DNA of 20,384 nt from Candidatus Thorarchaeota archaeon (GCA_016840825.1 JAEORN010000321.1:1-20384), one strand, 5' to 3'. Positions 6,049 through 14,925 are shown, counted from the first letter of the stretch. The notes: a model not told the origin generated them from the sequence alone. A program made the numbers and translations.

Positions 6049-7533
6049 ATGAAAGTGGCTCGGTGTGTTTCCCTAGTACTACTGCTCATCTTGGCAGTAG
6101 CTTCAATCTCAGTCAATTCATCCACTCAATTCCATCGATACAGTCCAAATGATGTTGAGGTACTCTCTGATGAAGCAGGTGATTCAAGAATAACTTGGTC
6201 GTCAAATGATGATCCTGAACCCCATCAGCTAGATGATAACGCGATAATTGAGGGTGACCTTATTCGAATCGACGCGAGATTCTCTGATGCTAATGAAGAT
6301 CCTGAGAATTTAGTTCAGAATATTTCTTGGATTGCATCCCGTGGATTCATAATGAACAGAACTGGCTCTCTCGTCATTCCAGACGAAGAATACGATCCTT
6401 TTGTCTTAGCTATGGATCTTGACCAGTTCAAGTGGGAGTATATTCCCGATATTCTGAATGGTGATAATGTTCAGCTAACCCTCTTTCATTCGAATTCGGA
6501 CACAGACGTGCTTGCGTTCTGGAATGATACAAATCCTGTAGGTTGGAGCGTTAGTACAAATATTCTGGGATTTGGTATGGCAACAGCAAGTGTGCAGGGT
6601 GAATCTAGTTCTTTCATTGCCGAAAGATCTGGTGTACTTGCAGTTGGTATCTATTGTTATGATAAACAGCCTGGTGATTATCAGCTAGTAGTTGACACTA
6701 GAGAAACAGAATCTGGTGAAGAAGAGGGGAATCGTCTTAGTTATGACACATGGCGATGGGGAAGGAATATCACTATTGACTTCGAGTTTGTCGGAACCAC
6801 TGAAAGCGGTGCGATTAGAAAGATCTCCTTGACAAATGTGACATTTAGGAATTTCTTCAAACCTCTTGTCACGAATGTGAATGTATTATCACAGGGAGAT
6901 ATCAGACAAATCACATGGGATGTCCTAGATAGAAATACCTTCGAATCTCATACATATGAAGTATTGGTGTCTTTGGATGGTGGATTTTCATTCCAGCTCA
7001 TCGCTGCAGGGCTCCAATCTCCAATCTATTCGTGGAATATAGCTGGCTATGGACAATTCGACAGATGCCAGATACAGGTTCGCGCGTATGATGATGTTGG
7101 TTTACAAGGAGTTGGATATTCACCCTTGTTTGTTGTATCGTCGACTGATGAAGCAACAAATGAGCGTTGGTTTACTACAGCATCAACCGGTAATATGACT
7201 TATACGTGGGGCTCAATAGAAAATGAAGTGTCTTGGAATCTGTGGATTATAGACAGTTTTCCTATGCCCTATGAAGTCACAATTGATGAATCGGTTGTAA
7301 TGACAGGTTGGACTAGTGGTGGCCAAATATCGGTGAATGTTGATGGTCTTGATATTGGAACTCATGAGATTATGCTGATAATCGAAATTGGCTCAACGAG
7401 ATATAATGATACTATACTAGTTGAAGTGTTGCCAGATACCTATCAATATGTACAACAAGTTCTGATATCCTTTACAGCAGTGATGATACTATTGATTGCT
7501 ATAATGATATTAGAACTCAATCGTCGTCTGTAA
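6049..7533 (+). CDS. Secreted Ig-like and PPC-like protein with C-terminal anchor (paralogue B)
   Basis: A 494-residue protein. A classical signal peptide (basic start, then VSLVLLLILAVASISV) occupies about residues 1-22, and one TM helix (VLISFTAVMILLIAIMILEL, about 471-490) lies just before a basic NRRL tail. Residues about 125-218 look like a pre-peptidase C-terminal (PPC) domain: VQLTLFHSNSDTDVLAFWND, then SSFIAERSGVLAVGIYCYD and PGDYQLVVDT. Residues about 270-355 repeat the ITW / SLDGGFSFQLIA / VRAYDDVGLQ module of the protein at 3014-4120, and a last Ig-like domain (about 375-462) precedes the anchor. About eight sequons are present. GAGG at 6041-6044 supports ATG 6049. The product is a cell-surface protein, with ligand binding or adhesion inferred only from its domains. 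No protease or enzyme domain is visible. Confidence 0.8.
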   Translation: MKVARCVSLVLLLILAVASISVNSSTQFHRYSPNDVEVLSDEAGDSRITWSSNDDPEPHQLDDNAIIEGDLIRIDARFSDANEDPENLVQNISWIASRGFIMNRTGSLVIPDEEYDPFVLAMDLDQFKWEYIPDILNGDNVQLTLFHSNSDTDVLAFWNDTNPVGWSVSTNILGFGMATASVQGESSSFIAERSGVLAVGIYCYDKQPGDYQLVVDTRETESGEEEGNRLSYDTWRWGRNITIDFEFVGTTESGAIRKISLTNVTFRNFFKPLVTNVNVLSQGDIRQITWDVLDRNTFESHTYEVLVSLDGGFSFQLIAAGLQSPIYSWNIAGYGQFDRCQIQVRAYDDVGLQGVGYSPLFVVSSTDEATNERWFTTASTGNMTYTWGSIENEVSWNLWIIDSFPMPYEVTIDESVVMTGWTSGGQISVNVDGLDIGTHEIMLIIEIGSTRYNDTILVEVLPDTYQYVQQVLISFTAVMILLIAIMILELNRRL

Positions 7534-7558
7534 TCTTTCTAATTTAGAGTAGAATTCA

Positions 7559-7592
7559 GATGGCATATCAGTGAAAAAACTGATACGCCATC
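7559..7592. terminator. Long hairpin in the convergent gap before ppdK
   Basis: Arms 7559-7572 and 7579-7592 pair over 14 positions around the loop GAAAAA. The single A/C mismatch (7565/7586) becomes a U-G wobble in RNA from the minus strand, so the ppdK transcript would fold perfectly. It starts 25 bases after the + stop and ends 20 bases before the ppdK stop at 7613. No U-tract follows on either strand, so it may be a 3'-end stabiliser or processing site rather than a classic terminator. Confidence 0.5.
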
Positions 7593-7612
7593 CCAAACAC
7601 GATTTCAATCAA

Positions 7613-10348
7613 TTAGAGATAGGGTATTCCTCTCTCTTCTTTTATGCATGCCTGAGCTGCTGCTAATCGAGCAATAGGAAGTCTATATGGAGAGCAAGAA
7701 ACATAGTGTAGCCCAATCTTATGGAAGAATTCAACTGATCGTGCATCACCGCCATGCTCACCACACACTCCTAACTTGATATCAGGTCTGGTTGTTTTCC
7801 CGCGTTCGATTGCAATCTCTATGAGCTGACCTATTCCACGCTTGTCTATACTGACAAATGGATCATTCTTGAGTATATGCTCCTCAAGATATGTGGGCAG
7901 GAATGTATCAACATCATCTCTGCTGAAACCAAAGCCCATCTGACTGAGGTCATTTGTACCAAAGCTGAAGAATTCCGCTGTATTTGCCATATCTCCTGCT
8001 CTCATACAAGCTCTAGGAATTTCTATCATAGTTCCATACATGAAGTCGATATCAATGCCTTGCTCTTCATTGACCTCTTTGCTCCAACGATCAACGTGCA
8101 ACTTCATTGCCTGCAACTCAGATGAACCGATTGTCACGGGAATCATGATCTCGAGTAGCACCTTCTTACCCGACTTAATCAAATCAGCAGCCGCTTCTAA
8201 GATTGCTCTGATCTGCATCTCATAGACTTCAGGCCGCGTAATTCCTAGGCGTACTCCTCGATTTCCCATCATAGGATTTGACTCATGGAGGGCATCTCCA
8301 CGCTTTCTTACTTCCTCGATTGGAATGTCCAATGCATGTGCTAGACGTTCTTGACCTAGCTTGCTCGTTGGTACGAACTCGTGCAACGGAGGATCGAGCA
8401 AACGAATGGTTACAGGTTTTCCATCCATGATTTCCAACACTGATTTCACATCTGCTTTGATGTATGGTTTGAGCTCTTCAACTGCTGCTCTGCGTTCTGC
8501 CTTGGTCGCACTCATAATCATCTTACGTAGAAGGAATAGTGGTTCATCTGATCCTTCACCATAGAACATATGCTCTGTCCTGAATAGACCTATGCCTTCT
8601 GCGCCAAACTCTAGTGCAGTTCTGGCATCCTCTGGTGTTTCTGCATTTGCTCGAACTCCCAGACGTCTGTATTTGTCCACGAGAGCCATGAATTCTTGCA
8701 GACGAGGATTATGTGTCGAATCGATCATAGGGATAGGCCCTTCATACACATTACCCAATGTACCGTTGAGAGTTATGACATCGCCTTGTTTGTAGATCTT
8801 CCCACCAACTGACATCTTCTTCTCAAACGGGTCAATTTCAAGATCCGCGGCACCGACTATACAACACTTACCCCATCCACGTGTGACGAGAGCTGCATGG
8901 CTGGTCATTCCTCCACGTGCAGTAAGTAGTCCTGCAGCTGCACGCATGCCTTCGATATCCTCGGGACTCGTTTCCTCTCGAACGAGGATTACCTTCTTGC
9001 CCTTGCTGGTCCATTGAATCGCATCTTCCTGAGTGAAGACGATCTCACCAACAGCACCCCCTGGCCCTGCTGGAAGTCCCTTTGCGATTGGTGCCTTCTT
9101 TGCTTCTTCTTCAGGGTCCAATATTGGGAAGAGTAGCTGTCCGAGCTGTTCTGGTGCAACTCGCAAGATTGCTGTCTTATCATCAATCTGGCCATCTCTT
9201 AGCATATCCATTGCGATATTCAACGCAGCGGTTGCAGTTCTCTTACCAACTCTATGTTGAACAAGGAATAACTTACCCTGCTCTATGGTGAATTCAATAT
9301 CAAGCATATCTTTCGTTTCGTCTTCTAGCTTCTCTCTGATCTTCTCAAGCTCCAGGTAAATCTCTGGCATCTTCTCCTGTAGTGTTGGTAGATGCTTATT
9401 CTGTTCGTTCTTTGAATCCTCGTTCATAGGATTTGGTGTTCTGATACCTGCTACTACATCTTCTCCTTGTGCATTGAAGAGCATCTCACCATAGAATTTG
9501 TTTGCGCCAGAAGCAGGATCTCTTGTGAATGCTACACCTGTGGCTGAGTTGTCACCAAGGTTACCAAATACCATAATCTGCACAGTGCATGCTGTTCCCC
9601 ATTCATCAGGAATATCCTCGATTCGTCGGTATGCAACAGCTCGTGAGCCCCACCAGCTCTTGAATACAGCACCAATAGCTCCCCAAAGTTGTTCCATATG
9701 GTCATCTGGGAATTCTTTTCCGAGTGTTTTCACTATCCGTTCTTTGAATAGGTCACATATTTCCTTCAGGTCATCCACTGAGAGGTCTGTATCATTTTGT
9801 ATACCAACTTCTCGCTTTTTCTTAGACATTATCCACTCAAGTTGCTGGCGGATACCTTGTCCCTCTTCAGGTACTATCCCCTCTGCTTTCTCCATTACAA
9901 CATCTGAATACATCATAATGAGACGTCTGTAGGAGTCATAGACGAATCTCTCATTGTTAGTTTCTTGAACAAGTCCTGGAATTGTCTTTGTTGTGAGACC
10001 AACATTTAGAACTGTTTCCATCATTCCTGGCATTGATTGCCTTGCACCGGACCTAGCAGAAACCAGTAGAGGATTGGATGGGTCTCCAAATTTCTTTTCC
10101 ATGACACTCTCTACCCATTTGAGTGCATCAAGGACTTCATTCTTTACACCTTCAGAGATACCTCCCTCTTTCAAGTAGATGTTACAAACATCTGTTGATA
10201 TGGTAAGACCTGGTGGTACTGGTAATCCCATCAGTGTTGCACCAGCAAGTGAGGCTCCCTTTCCTCCGAGCAGATTCTTCATCTCTGCTTTACCATCAGC
10301 TTGTCCCGCACCAAATTTGTAGACGTGTTTGTTTCCTTCTGCAGCCAT
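7613..10348 (-). CDS. ppdK: Pyruvate, phosphate dikinase
   Basis: A 911-residue protein, full length for PPDK, which interconverts pyruvate + ATP + Pi and PEP + AMP + PPi in the cytoplasm. All three modules are present. The N-terminal ATP-binding domain carries VSARSGARQSMPGMMETVL (about 96-114), and GVAFTRDPASG lies near residues 271-281. The swivelling phosphohistidine domain has GGMTSHAALVTRG with catalytic His484. The C-terminal PEP/pyruvate barrel has GLFRTEHMF, NPMMGNRGVRLG, SFGTNDLSQM and CGEHGGD with the catalytic Cys862. Together with an acyl-CoA synthetase nearby, this suits a fermentative archaeon using PPDK in gluconeogenesis or PPi-linked glycolysis. No PPDK regulatory kinase is seen. 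ATG 10348 is the natural start; a TATA-like CTTATGATAA about 25 bases upstream on the minus strand would make the transcript nearly leaderless. Confidence 0.97.
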   Translation of the reverse strand: MAAEGNKHVYKFGAGQADGKAEMKNLLGGKGASLAGATLMGLPVPPGLTISTDVCNIYLKEGGISEGVKNEVLDALKWVESVMEKKFGDPSNPLLVSARSGARQSMPGMMETVLNVGLTTKTIPGLVQETNNERFVYDSYRRLIMMYSDVVMEKAEGIVPEEGQGIRQQLEWIMSKKKREVGIQNDTDLSVDDLKEICDLFKERIVKTLGKEFPDDHMEQLWGAIGAVFKSWWGSRAVAYRRIEDIPDEWGTACTVQIMVFGNLGDNSATGVAFTRDPASGANKFYGEMLFNAQGEDVVAGIRTPNPMNEDSKNEQNKHLPTLQEKMPEIYLELEKIREKLEDETKDMLDIEFTIEQGKLFLVQHRVGKRTATAALNIAMDMLRDGQIDDKTAILRVAPEQLGQLLFPILDPEEEAKKAPIAKGLPAGPGGAVGEIVFTQEDAIQWTSKGKKVILVREETSPEDIEGMRAAAGLLTARGGMTSHAALVTRGWGKCCIVGAADLEIDPFEKKMSVGGKIYKQGDVITLNGTLGNVYEGPIPMIDSTHNPRLQEFMALVDKYRRLGVRANAETPEDARTALEFGAEGIGLFRTEHMFYGEGSDEPLFLLRKMIMSATKAERRAAVEELKPYIKADVKSVLEIMDGKPVTIRLLDPPLHEFVPTSKLGQERLAHALDIPIEEVRKRGDALHESNPMMGNRGVRLGITRPEVYEMQIRAILEAAADLIKSGKKVLLEIMIPVTIGSSELQAMKLHVDRWSKEVNEEQGIDIDFMYGTMIEIPRACMRAGDMANTAEFFSFGTNDLSQMGFGFSRDDVDTFLPTYLEEHILKNDPFVSIDKRGIGQLIEIAIERGKTTRPDIKLGVCGEHGGDARSVEFFHKIGLHYVSCSPYRLPIARLAAAQACIKEERGIPYL

Positions 10349-10723
10349 TCATATCACTGCCTAATTATCATAAGAGCGAATGTACTACACATGCTTCATT
10401 TCTTCGGAATCCTAGAAGGTGTTCATAATATGGATTATCTCAGTCTAGCATGTGTGAACAATGATTAACGATAATTTCTTCGTTATTAAGCTCACGTTAT
10501 GGGCGTAAGAATTCCATAGCGAAATTATCAGGGGGAAAGGAAAAATTTCAGTAGAGATCAAGTGGGACTAATTTCCACATAACTGAATTGATAAATCAGA
10601 ATCATGAAGTTGAGCATCATATCTTACTCCATATTCAATACAAGAAACTTTGTCAATCCGAAGACTTTTTCATGGAGTCCTATTCGTAAGTGACTGGCAT
10701 TTCTGAAGATACGAGGAATCCTA
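10349..10723. other. Divergent intergenic region between ppdK and the PLP enzyme
   Basis: This 375-bp gap has no credible gene. It must contain both divergent promoters. On the minus strand CTTATGATAA (about 10365-10374) could be the ppdK TATA. On the + strand TTGATAAATC (about 10587-10596) or CATATCTTAC (10617-10626) could serve the gene at 10724, whose ribosome site is GAGG at 10713-10716. The middle holds the inverted repeats at 10470-10529, listed separately. Confidence 0.5.
10470..10529. repeat. Two-level inverted repeat in the ppdK/PLP-enzyme gap
   Basis: GATAATTTC (10470-10478) and GAAATTATC (10521-10529) form a perfect 9-bp inverted repeat. CGTTATGG (10495-10502) and CCATAGCG (10514-10521) pair inside it with one G-U wobble. 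The two pairings share base 10521, so they are adjacent rather than fully independent. The element could be an operator pair, or a folded 5' leader of the + transcript if that starts upstream. AT-rich repeats of this length can arise by chance. Confidence 0.35.
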
Positions 10724-12190
10724 ATGATTGATCTGACAAAGAATGAAGAGCAGCTCGAGAGAACCATCATAAGGTGTCGTGAGAGGAATATTATAATCCC
10801 TACCTTCGAGCAAATGAAACACCCAGAGAAGAGTCCTGAAACAATAAAGGAGAAGCTGAAGAACATTGGACTCTGGGATATTACTCCTGAGAATTTGTTT
10901 AGGATTACTTGGAAGAATGAACCCCTTGAGAAGGGGGGCCTATTCAAGACCGTCGCTAATTATATCGAATTACCAAAGGAACTAACTGGGGTAGATGCGA
11001 GAATCATAACGATGATTGGGAAATGGTTCCCAACTGGGGCTCATAAAGTTGGAGCTGCATTTGGATGCCTTGTCCCTCCGTTGGTTTCTGGTCAATTTGA
11101 TCCCACTAAGCACAAGGCAGTGTGGCCATCGACTGGTAATTACTGCCGAGGTGGGGCATATGACTCAAAGCTTCTTGCTTGCGAAAGTATTGCAATCCTT
11201 CCTGAAGAAATGTCGCGAGAGCGTTTCGATTGGCTCAAAACAGTAGCTAGCGAGGTTATTGCTACTCCTGGTTGTGAGAGCAATGTAAAGGAAATCTATG
11301 ATTTTTTTCGAGCAGAAGGCGGCATACGAGATGATGTGTTCATCTTCAATCAATTCTCTGAATTTGGTAACTACCTCTTTCATTACGATGTAACAGGACA
11401 TGCAATGAAAGAAGTCTTGGATAAGGAGCTCGGTACTGATTCTTACCAAGGACTGTGTCTGACAACTGGTTCTGCTGGTACTATTGCCTCAGCTGATTTC
11501 ATGAAGCAGCAATATCCAACTTCAAGAGTAGCCGCAGGTGAAGCTGTCCAATGTCCAACATTATGGTTGAATGGCTATGGAGGACATAGGATTGAAGGAA
11601 TTGGCGATAAACATGTTCCATGGATCCACAATGTCAAGAACACTGACATGATCATAGCTATCGATGACAACGATCCAATGGGTCTTATTCGACTCTTCAA
11701 TGAACCTGCAGGTCAAAAGTTTCTGATTGATGATATTGGTATTGACGAGAGTTTGGTTTCACAACTGAATCTTCTTGGAATCTCAAGTATTGCGAATATT
11801 CTCATGAGTATCAAATACGCCCAATATTATGAGCTAACAGAACACGATGTCGTGCTTACAGTCGCAACTGATTCCATGGAAATGTATCAGTCACGTCTTG
11901 CAGAAGCGCGTGCAGCCCACGGTGAATATACAAAGGAAAATGCCATCAGAGATTACTACAGCCGATTAGTAGGCCAGAAGACCGATGCAATGATAGAGCT
12001 CAATTACTATGATCGGAAACGCGTTCATCATCTCAAGTATTTCACTTGGATCGAACAGCAAGGATACACTGTTGAAGAACTTGACAGGCAATGGTATGAT
12101 TATGACAATTATTGGGGCTCGATTCAACAAAGTACTCCAAAGATAGATGAAATGATTGTCGAATTCAATGAGAGAGTAGGTCTCCTCTAA
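10724..12190 (+). CDS. Fold-type II PLP-dependent enzyme (cysteine synthase/TrpB-like superfamily)
   Basis: A 488-residue protein. Lys108 in FPTGAHKVGAAFG is the expected Schiff-base lysine. WPSTGNYCRGGAY (134-146) is the substrate-carboxylate loop, TTGSAGT (247-253) the PLP-phosphate glycine loop, and ATDSMEMY (381-388) the region near the pyridine nitrogen. RIEGIGDKHVPW (289-300) also matches cysteine synthase-like proteins. It is longer than ordinary cysteine synthase (about 310 residues), with an N-terminal extension of about 70 residues and a C-terminal helical tail ending in a Tyr/Trp-rich stretch (QWYDYDNYWGS). Beta-replacement or beta-elimination chemistry is likely, but the substrate cannot be read; tryptophan synthase is not proven. 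GAGG at 10713-10716 supports ATG 10724. The LRR gene follows after 20 bp. Confidence 0.82.
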   Translation: MIDLTKNEEQLERTIIRCRERNIIIPTFEQMKHPEKSPETIKEKLKNIGLWDITPENLFRITWKNEPLEKGGLFKTVANYIELPKELTGVDARIITMIGKWFPTGAHKVGAAFGCLVPPLVSGQFDPTKHKAVWPSTGNYCRGGAYDSKLLACESIAILPEEMSRERFDWLKTVASEVIATPGCESNVKEIYDFFRAEGGIRDDVFIFNQFSEFGNYLFHYDVTGHAMKEVLDKELGTDSYQGLCLTTGSAGTIASADFMKQQYPTSRVAAGEAVQCPTLWLNGYGGHRIEGIGDKHVPWIHNVKNTDMIIAIDDNDPMGLIRLFNEPAGQKFLIDDIGIDESLVSQLNLLGISSIANILMSIKYAQYYELTEHDVVLTVATDSMEMYQSRLAEARAAHGEYTKENAIRDYYSRLVGQKTDAMIELNYYDRKRVHHLKYFTWIEQQGYTVEELDRQWYDYDNYWGSIQQSTPKIDEMIVEFNERVGLL

Positions 12191-12210
12191 TCCTATGAAG
12201 GGTGTAGCCC

Positions 12211-13323
12211 ATGGAGCCCATTTCCATACGCTATGAAAGCATCCATGGGCGCCAAGAGGAATCAGATATCTCTCCGACATCAACCAGAATTGACCTTTCA
12301 ATGAGAGGGATTACAAGTATTGATCTGAGCCAAGTAACATCATGTCCAGCATTAGAAATTCTTGATCTATCAAGAAATCGTTTGAAGAACATAGATCTCT
12401 CCCCATTACACTCGATGCGATCTCTTGCTCAACTAAAACTCAAGAACAATAAGATCCAAGAAATTGATCTCGGACCTTTGAAGAAACTCACGAATCTACA
12501 GGAAATCGATCTTTCCCAGAACCCTCTTCCAGCAATCAATATCACTCCTATCATTCAACAGACATGTGTTGTCCTTGATGAAGGTGCAATCGTGGAAGTC
12601 GACTATACTTTGAGATATCTATTAGGTGGTAGGGATTCGACAAGAATAAGTCTCTGCAATTCAAAGGGTATTGAGATAGAGCGATCCCCTCGTATGTTTT
12701 GGAAGAAGTATGATGAGATAAAACCAGCAAGAGGTTGGGAATCCTTGAAAGAGCTAATCCTCTATTTCATCAATGGGATAGATTCACGCAACTGGTTTAG
12801 GTTGCAGAAAGGAATTATGGAAGGATTTGGTATAGACGAACTCGCCGGGTTCGATGGAAACCCTCGAAAACTTATCGAATCAATTCCTGATTACGTGAAT
12901 TATCACTCAATCAGGAATGCTGTGTATGATAGAGTAATTGAATGTCTTGAGAAGCAAATTGAGAGTGGGGGTCCAACTCTGTTCCTTGATGTTCGCAAGA
13001 TGTCAGGTACTAGAGCATCCAAGTTAGTACCAATCGTTGTTACTGCGAGGGAGGAGGAGATGAAAAAGGTAGTCGTCTATGTAGGTGGCAACCGAGTAAA
13101 TCTCTTACCCCTATGGTTGACACACTACGGATTGGAGCTTTTGAGTGTGCTCAAATTTGGGCTCACAACCGATAGGCAAGGCTTGGAACTTATCACTAGA
13201 AATCTAGAACAATTAGGACATACTCTTCAAACAGAACAAGTGGAGCTGGATAAAACTGAAGTTTATCCAAATATTTCTGAAGGCTTGATTGATTATATCT
13301 ACAGTATCGCAAGCATGAATTGA
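12211..13323 (+). CDS. Leucine-rich-repeat protein with a long unknown C-terminal region
   Basis: A 370-residue protein with no signal peptide or TM segment. Residues about 25-115 hold four LRR units of about 24 residues with the pattern LxxLDLSxNxLxxIDLxPL (for example LEILDLSRNRLKNIDLSPL). This style is frequent in Asgard genomes. The remaining 250 residues are not LRR: an alpha/beta region with WESLKELILYFINGIDSRNW, GPTLFLDVRKMSGTRASK, VVVYVGGNRVNLLPLWLTHYG and a C-terminal helix. I do not recognise that part. AAGGGTG at 12198-12204 gives a 6-base spacing to ATG 12211. The 20-bp gap to the PLP-enzyme gene suggests a shared transcript. A protein-binding scaffold is the general LRR role; the partner is unknown. 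Confidence 0.82.
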   Translation: MEPISIRYESIHGRQEESDISPTSTRIDLSMRGITSIDLSQVTSCPALEILDLSRNRLKNIDLSPLHSMRSLAQLKLKNNKIQEIDLGPLKKLTNLQEIDLSQNPLPAINITPIIQQTCVVLDEGAIVEVDYTLRYLLGGRDSTRISLCNSKGIEIERSPRMFWKKYDEIKPARGWESLKELILYFINGIDSRNWFRLQKGIMEGFGIDELAGFDGNPRKLIESIPDYVNYHSIRNAVYDRVIECLEKQIESGGPTLFLDVRKMSGTRASKLVPIVVTAREEEMKKVVVYVGGNRVNLLPLWLTHYGLELLSVLKFGLTTDRQGLELITRNLEQLGHTLQTEQVELDKTEVYPNISEGLIDYIYSIASMN

Positions 13324-13403
13324 CAAGGTATGTGACCATCAGGAAACTTGCATTTTACGAACGTTTCAGAAACGACTCTAAACAGAATCATAGGATCCAG
13401 ATT

Positions 13404-14840
13404 CTAGATTCTTCTCTTCAATGTGTGATAATATCCAGACACCTTGGCAATTGCTGTCACAGCTTCGCTGATATTTCGCATCACTGGTATATTATGATCA
13501 ACGAAAACTTTCCATGCCGCGGTTCTTGCTTGAGGATAGGCGACTTCCGGAATAGCAACCACTACTGGTTTATGGTGCTGTTTCATAATTGTGGCCGCTT
13601 CTTCAGCCATCGCGTTCCAATAATCAACTAGAACATCTTGAGCATCCATGATTGATGCCACTTGATGCATGTTGTGAACATCTGCTTCGAGAATAAGCGA
13701 GTCGAATTTCTTCTCCGCTCCCACAAGGGTTAGAACTTCTCGCATTGTGCCATCATTGTAGTAGTCCGCAGCTAAGTCGATTGGATTCCCTAATCCAGTA
13801 CCTACATCTCTAATTATTGCATCTAACTTCTGAATTGTTTCCTCTGAAGTCCTTGGCACACACAGACCATGCTCAATACATAGATCTGTGTAAATGACAC
13901 TTGTACCGCCACTGATTGCAACAACGCCAACATTCGACGATTTAGGTGGTGGACAAAGTGAGAACACGCTTAAGGTAGCAACCATTTCCTCCAATGTTCT
14001 TACCGTAGGAATGTTTGCTTGTTTAAAGATCGCGTCCCAAATCTCCTTATTTCCCGCAAGAGCTCCTGTGTGAGATGATGCGGTTCGAGACCCCTCCTCG
14101 GACCTTCCACCTTTCAGGACCACGACTGGTTTTGTCTTTGCTAGTTCTTTTATTGCTCTGAAAAGATCCTTTCCTTCTTTAGTACCTTCGATATATGCTC
14201 CAATTACCTTGGTCTCACTATCATCCTTGTAATAGTCTAAAATCTCTGAAGGGGTTACGTCGATGGAATTGCCGAAGCTAAAGATCTTGCTGAATCCAAG
14301 ACCAGATTCCACTCCCGAGGTGTAGGTTGCGATAGCAACTCCGCCTGATTGTGAAAGAAACCCAATATCTCCAACACCTCTTGCTGCTGTAGGCATGAAC
14401 GCAAAGCCAATCCTCGGATAACACAATCCCATGCAATTAGGTCCTAAAACTCGAACATTTAGACCTTGAACGAGATTCTTCAAGTCCACTTCTGACTGTT
14501 TTCCTTCTGGAGTGCCTAATTCAGAGTATCCACTTGTAAAGATGGTTGCACCTTTCGCTCCTTTCTCGGAAACCTGTTTGAGAACCTCTATTACATACTT
14601 CTTAGGGACAGCAAGTATAGCGTAATCGATGTCTGTTGGAATCAGACTGACATCTTCAAGGATCGTCTTTCCAAGTACCTCTCCGCCACTTTTTGAAACT
14701 AACCAGATATCTAGATCGTGTTTCCATTGTAGCATGGAATGAGCCCAATAATATCCAAGCTTCTGTGAAACTCCAACAATTGCTACTGTCTTGATATCTA
14801 ATACTTGTTTCAATGAAGGGCGGGAAGCTGAAGGATTCAT
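13404..14840 (-). CDS. acdA: ADP-forming acyl-CoA (acetyl-CoA) synthetase, alpha subunit
   Basis: Acyl-CoA + ADP + Pi to acid + ATP + CoA: the energy-conserving step of archaeal fermentation, in the cytoplasm. A Rossmann CoA-binding domain starts at VAIVGVSQKLGYYW, then come RVLGPNCMGLCYP, FLSQSGGVA and the phosphohistidine motif SSHTGALAG. The C-terminal flavodoxin-like domain follows (VGVVAISGGTSV, GNPIDLAADYY). The frame runs up to TTG 14912, but I choose ATG 14840 (478 residues). From there the motif His is residue 257, the position reported for the Pyrococcus alpha subunit, and the shared TATA at 14916-14925 gives a leader of about 55 bases. The TTG would lie within 4 bases of the TATA. 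No ATP-grasp beta subunit is fused or adjacent, so it must be encoded elsewhere. The substrate acid is undetermined. Confidence 0.88.
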   Translation of the reverse strand: MNPSASRPSLKQVLDIKTVAIVGVSQKLGYYWAHSMLQWKHDLDIWLVSKSGGEVLGKTILEDVSLIPTDIDYAILAVPKKYVIEVLKQVSEKGAKGATIFTSGYSELGTPEGKQSEVDLKNLVQGLNVRVLGPNCMGLCYPRIGFAFMPTAARGVGDIGFLSQSGGVAIATYTSGVESGLGFSKIFSFGNSIDVTPSEILDYYKDDSETKVIGAYIEGTKEGKDLFRAIKELAKTKPVVVLKGGRSEEGSRTASSHTGALAGNKEIWDAIFKQANIPTVRTLEEMVATLSVFSLCPPPKSSNVGVVAISGGTSVIYTDLCIEHGLCVPRTSEETIQKLDAIIRDVGTGLGNPIDLAADYYNDGTMREVLTLVGAEKKFDSLILEADVHNMHQVASIMDAQDVLVDYWNAMAEEAATIMKQHHKPVVVAIPEVAYPQARTAAWKVFVDHNIPVMRNISEAVTAIAKVSGYYHTLKRRI

Positions 14841-14913
14841 TCTTCTGAGGTCTCCGATTGATGCCGGAGAAATTCTAGCTCCATTTAAGAATAGTGTAAC
14901 AGCAAAATCCAAT

Positions 14914-14925
14914 CGTTTTTATAAG
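14914..14925. promoter_or_regulatory. Shared TATA element for divergent acdA and glycosyltransferase
   Basis: CGTTTTTATAAG reads as a good archaeal TATA box both ways (TTTATAAG on +, CTTATAAA on -). On the + strand it predicts a start near 14946-14948, so the gene at 14948 would be leaderless, in line with its lack of a Shine-Dalgarno site. On the - strand it predicts a start near 14896, about 55 bases before ATG 14840. Confidence 0.55.

Noticed and set aside
13320..13631. Open frame on the + strand after the LRR gene
   Set aside because: It runs antisense into the acyl-CoA synthetase gene and has no protein-like features or ribosome site.
14841..14912. 24-codon N-terminal extension of the acyl-CoA synthetase from TTG 14912
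   Set aside because: The start would lie within 4 bases of the TATA box and the catalytic His numbering favours ATG 14840.
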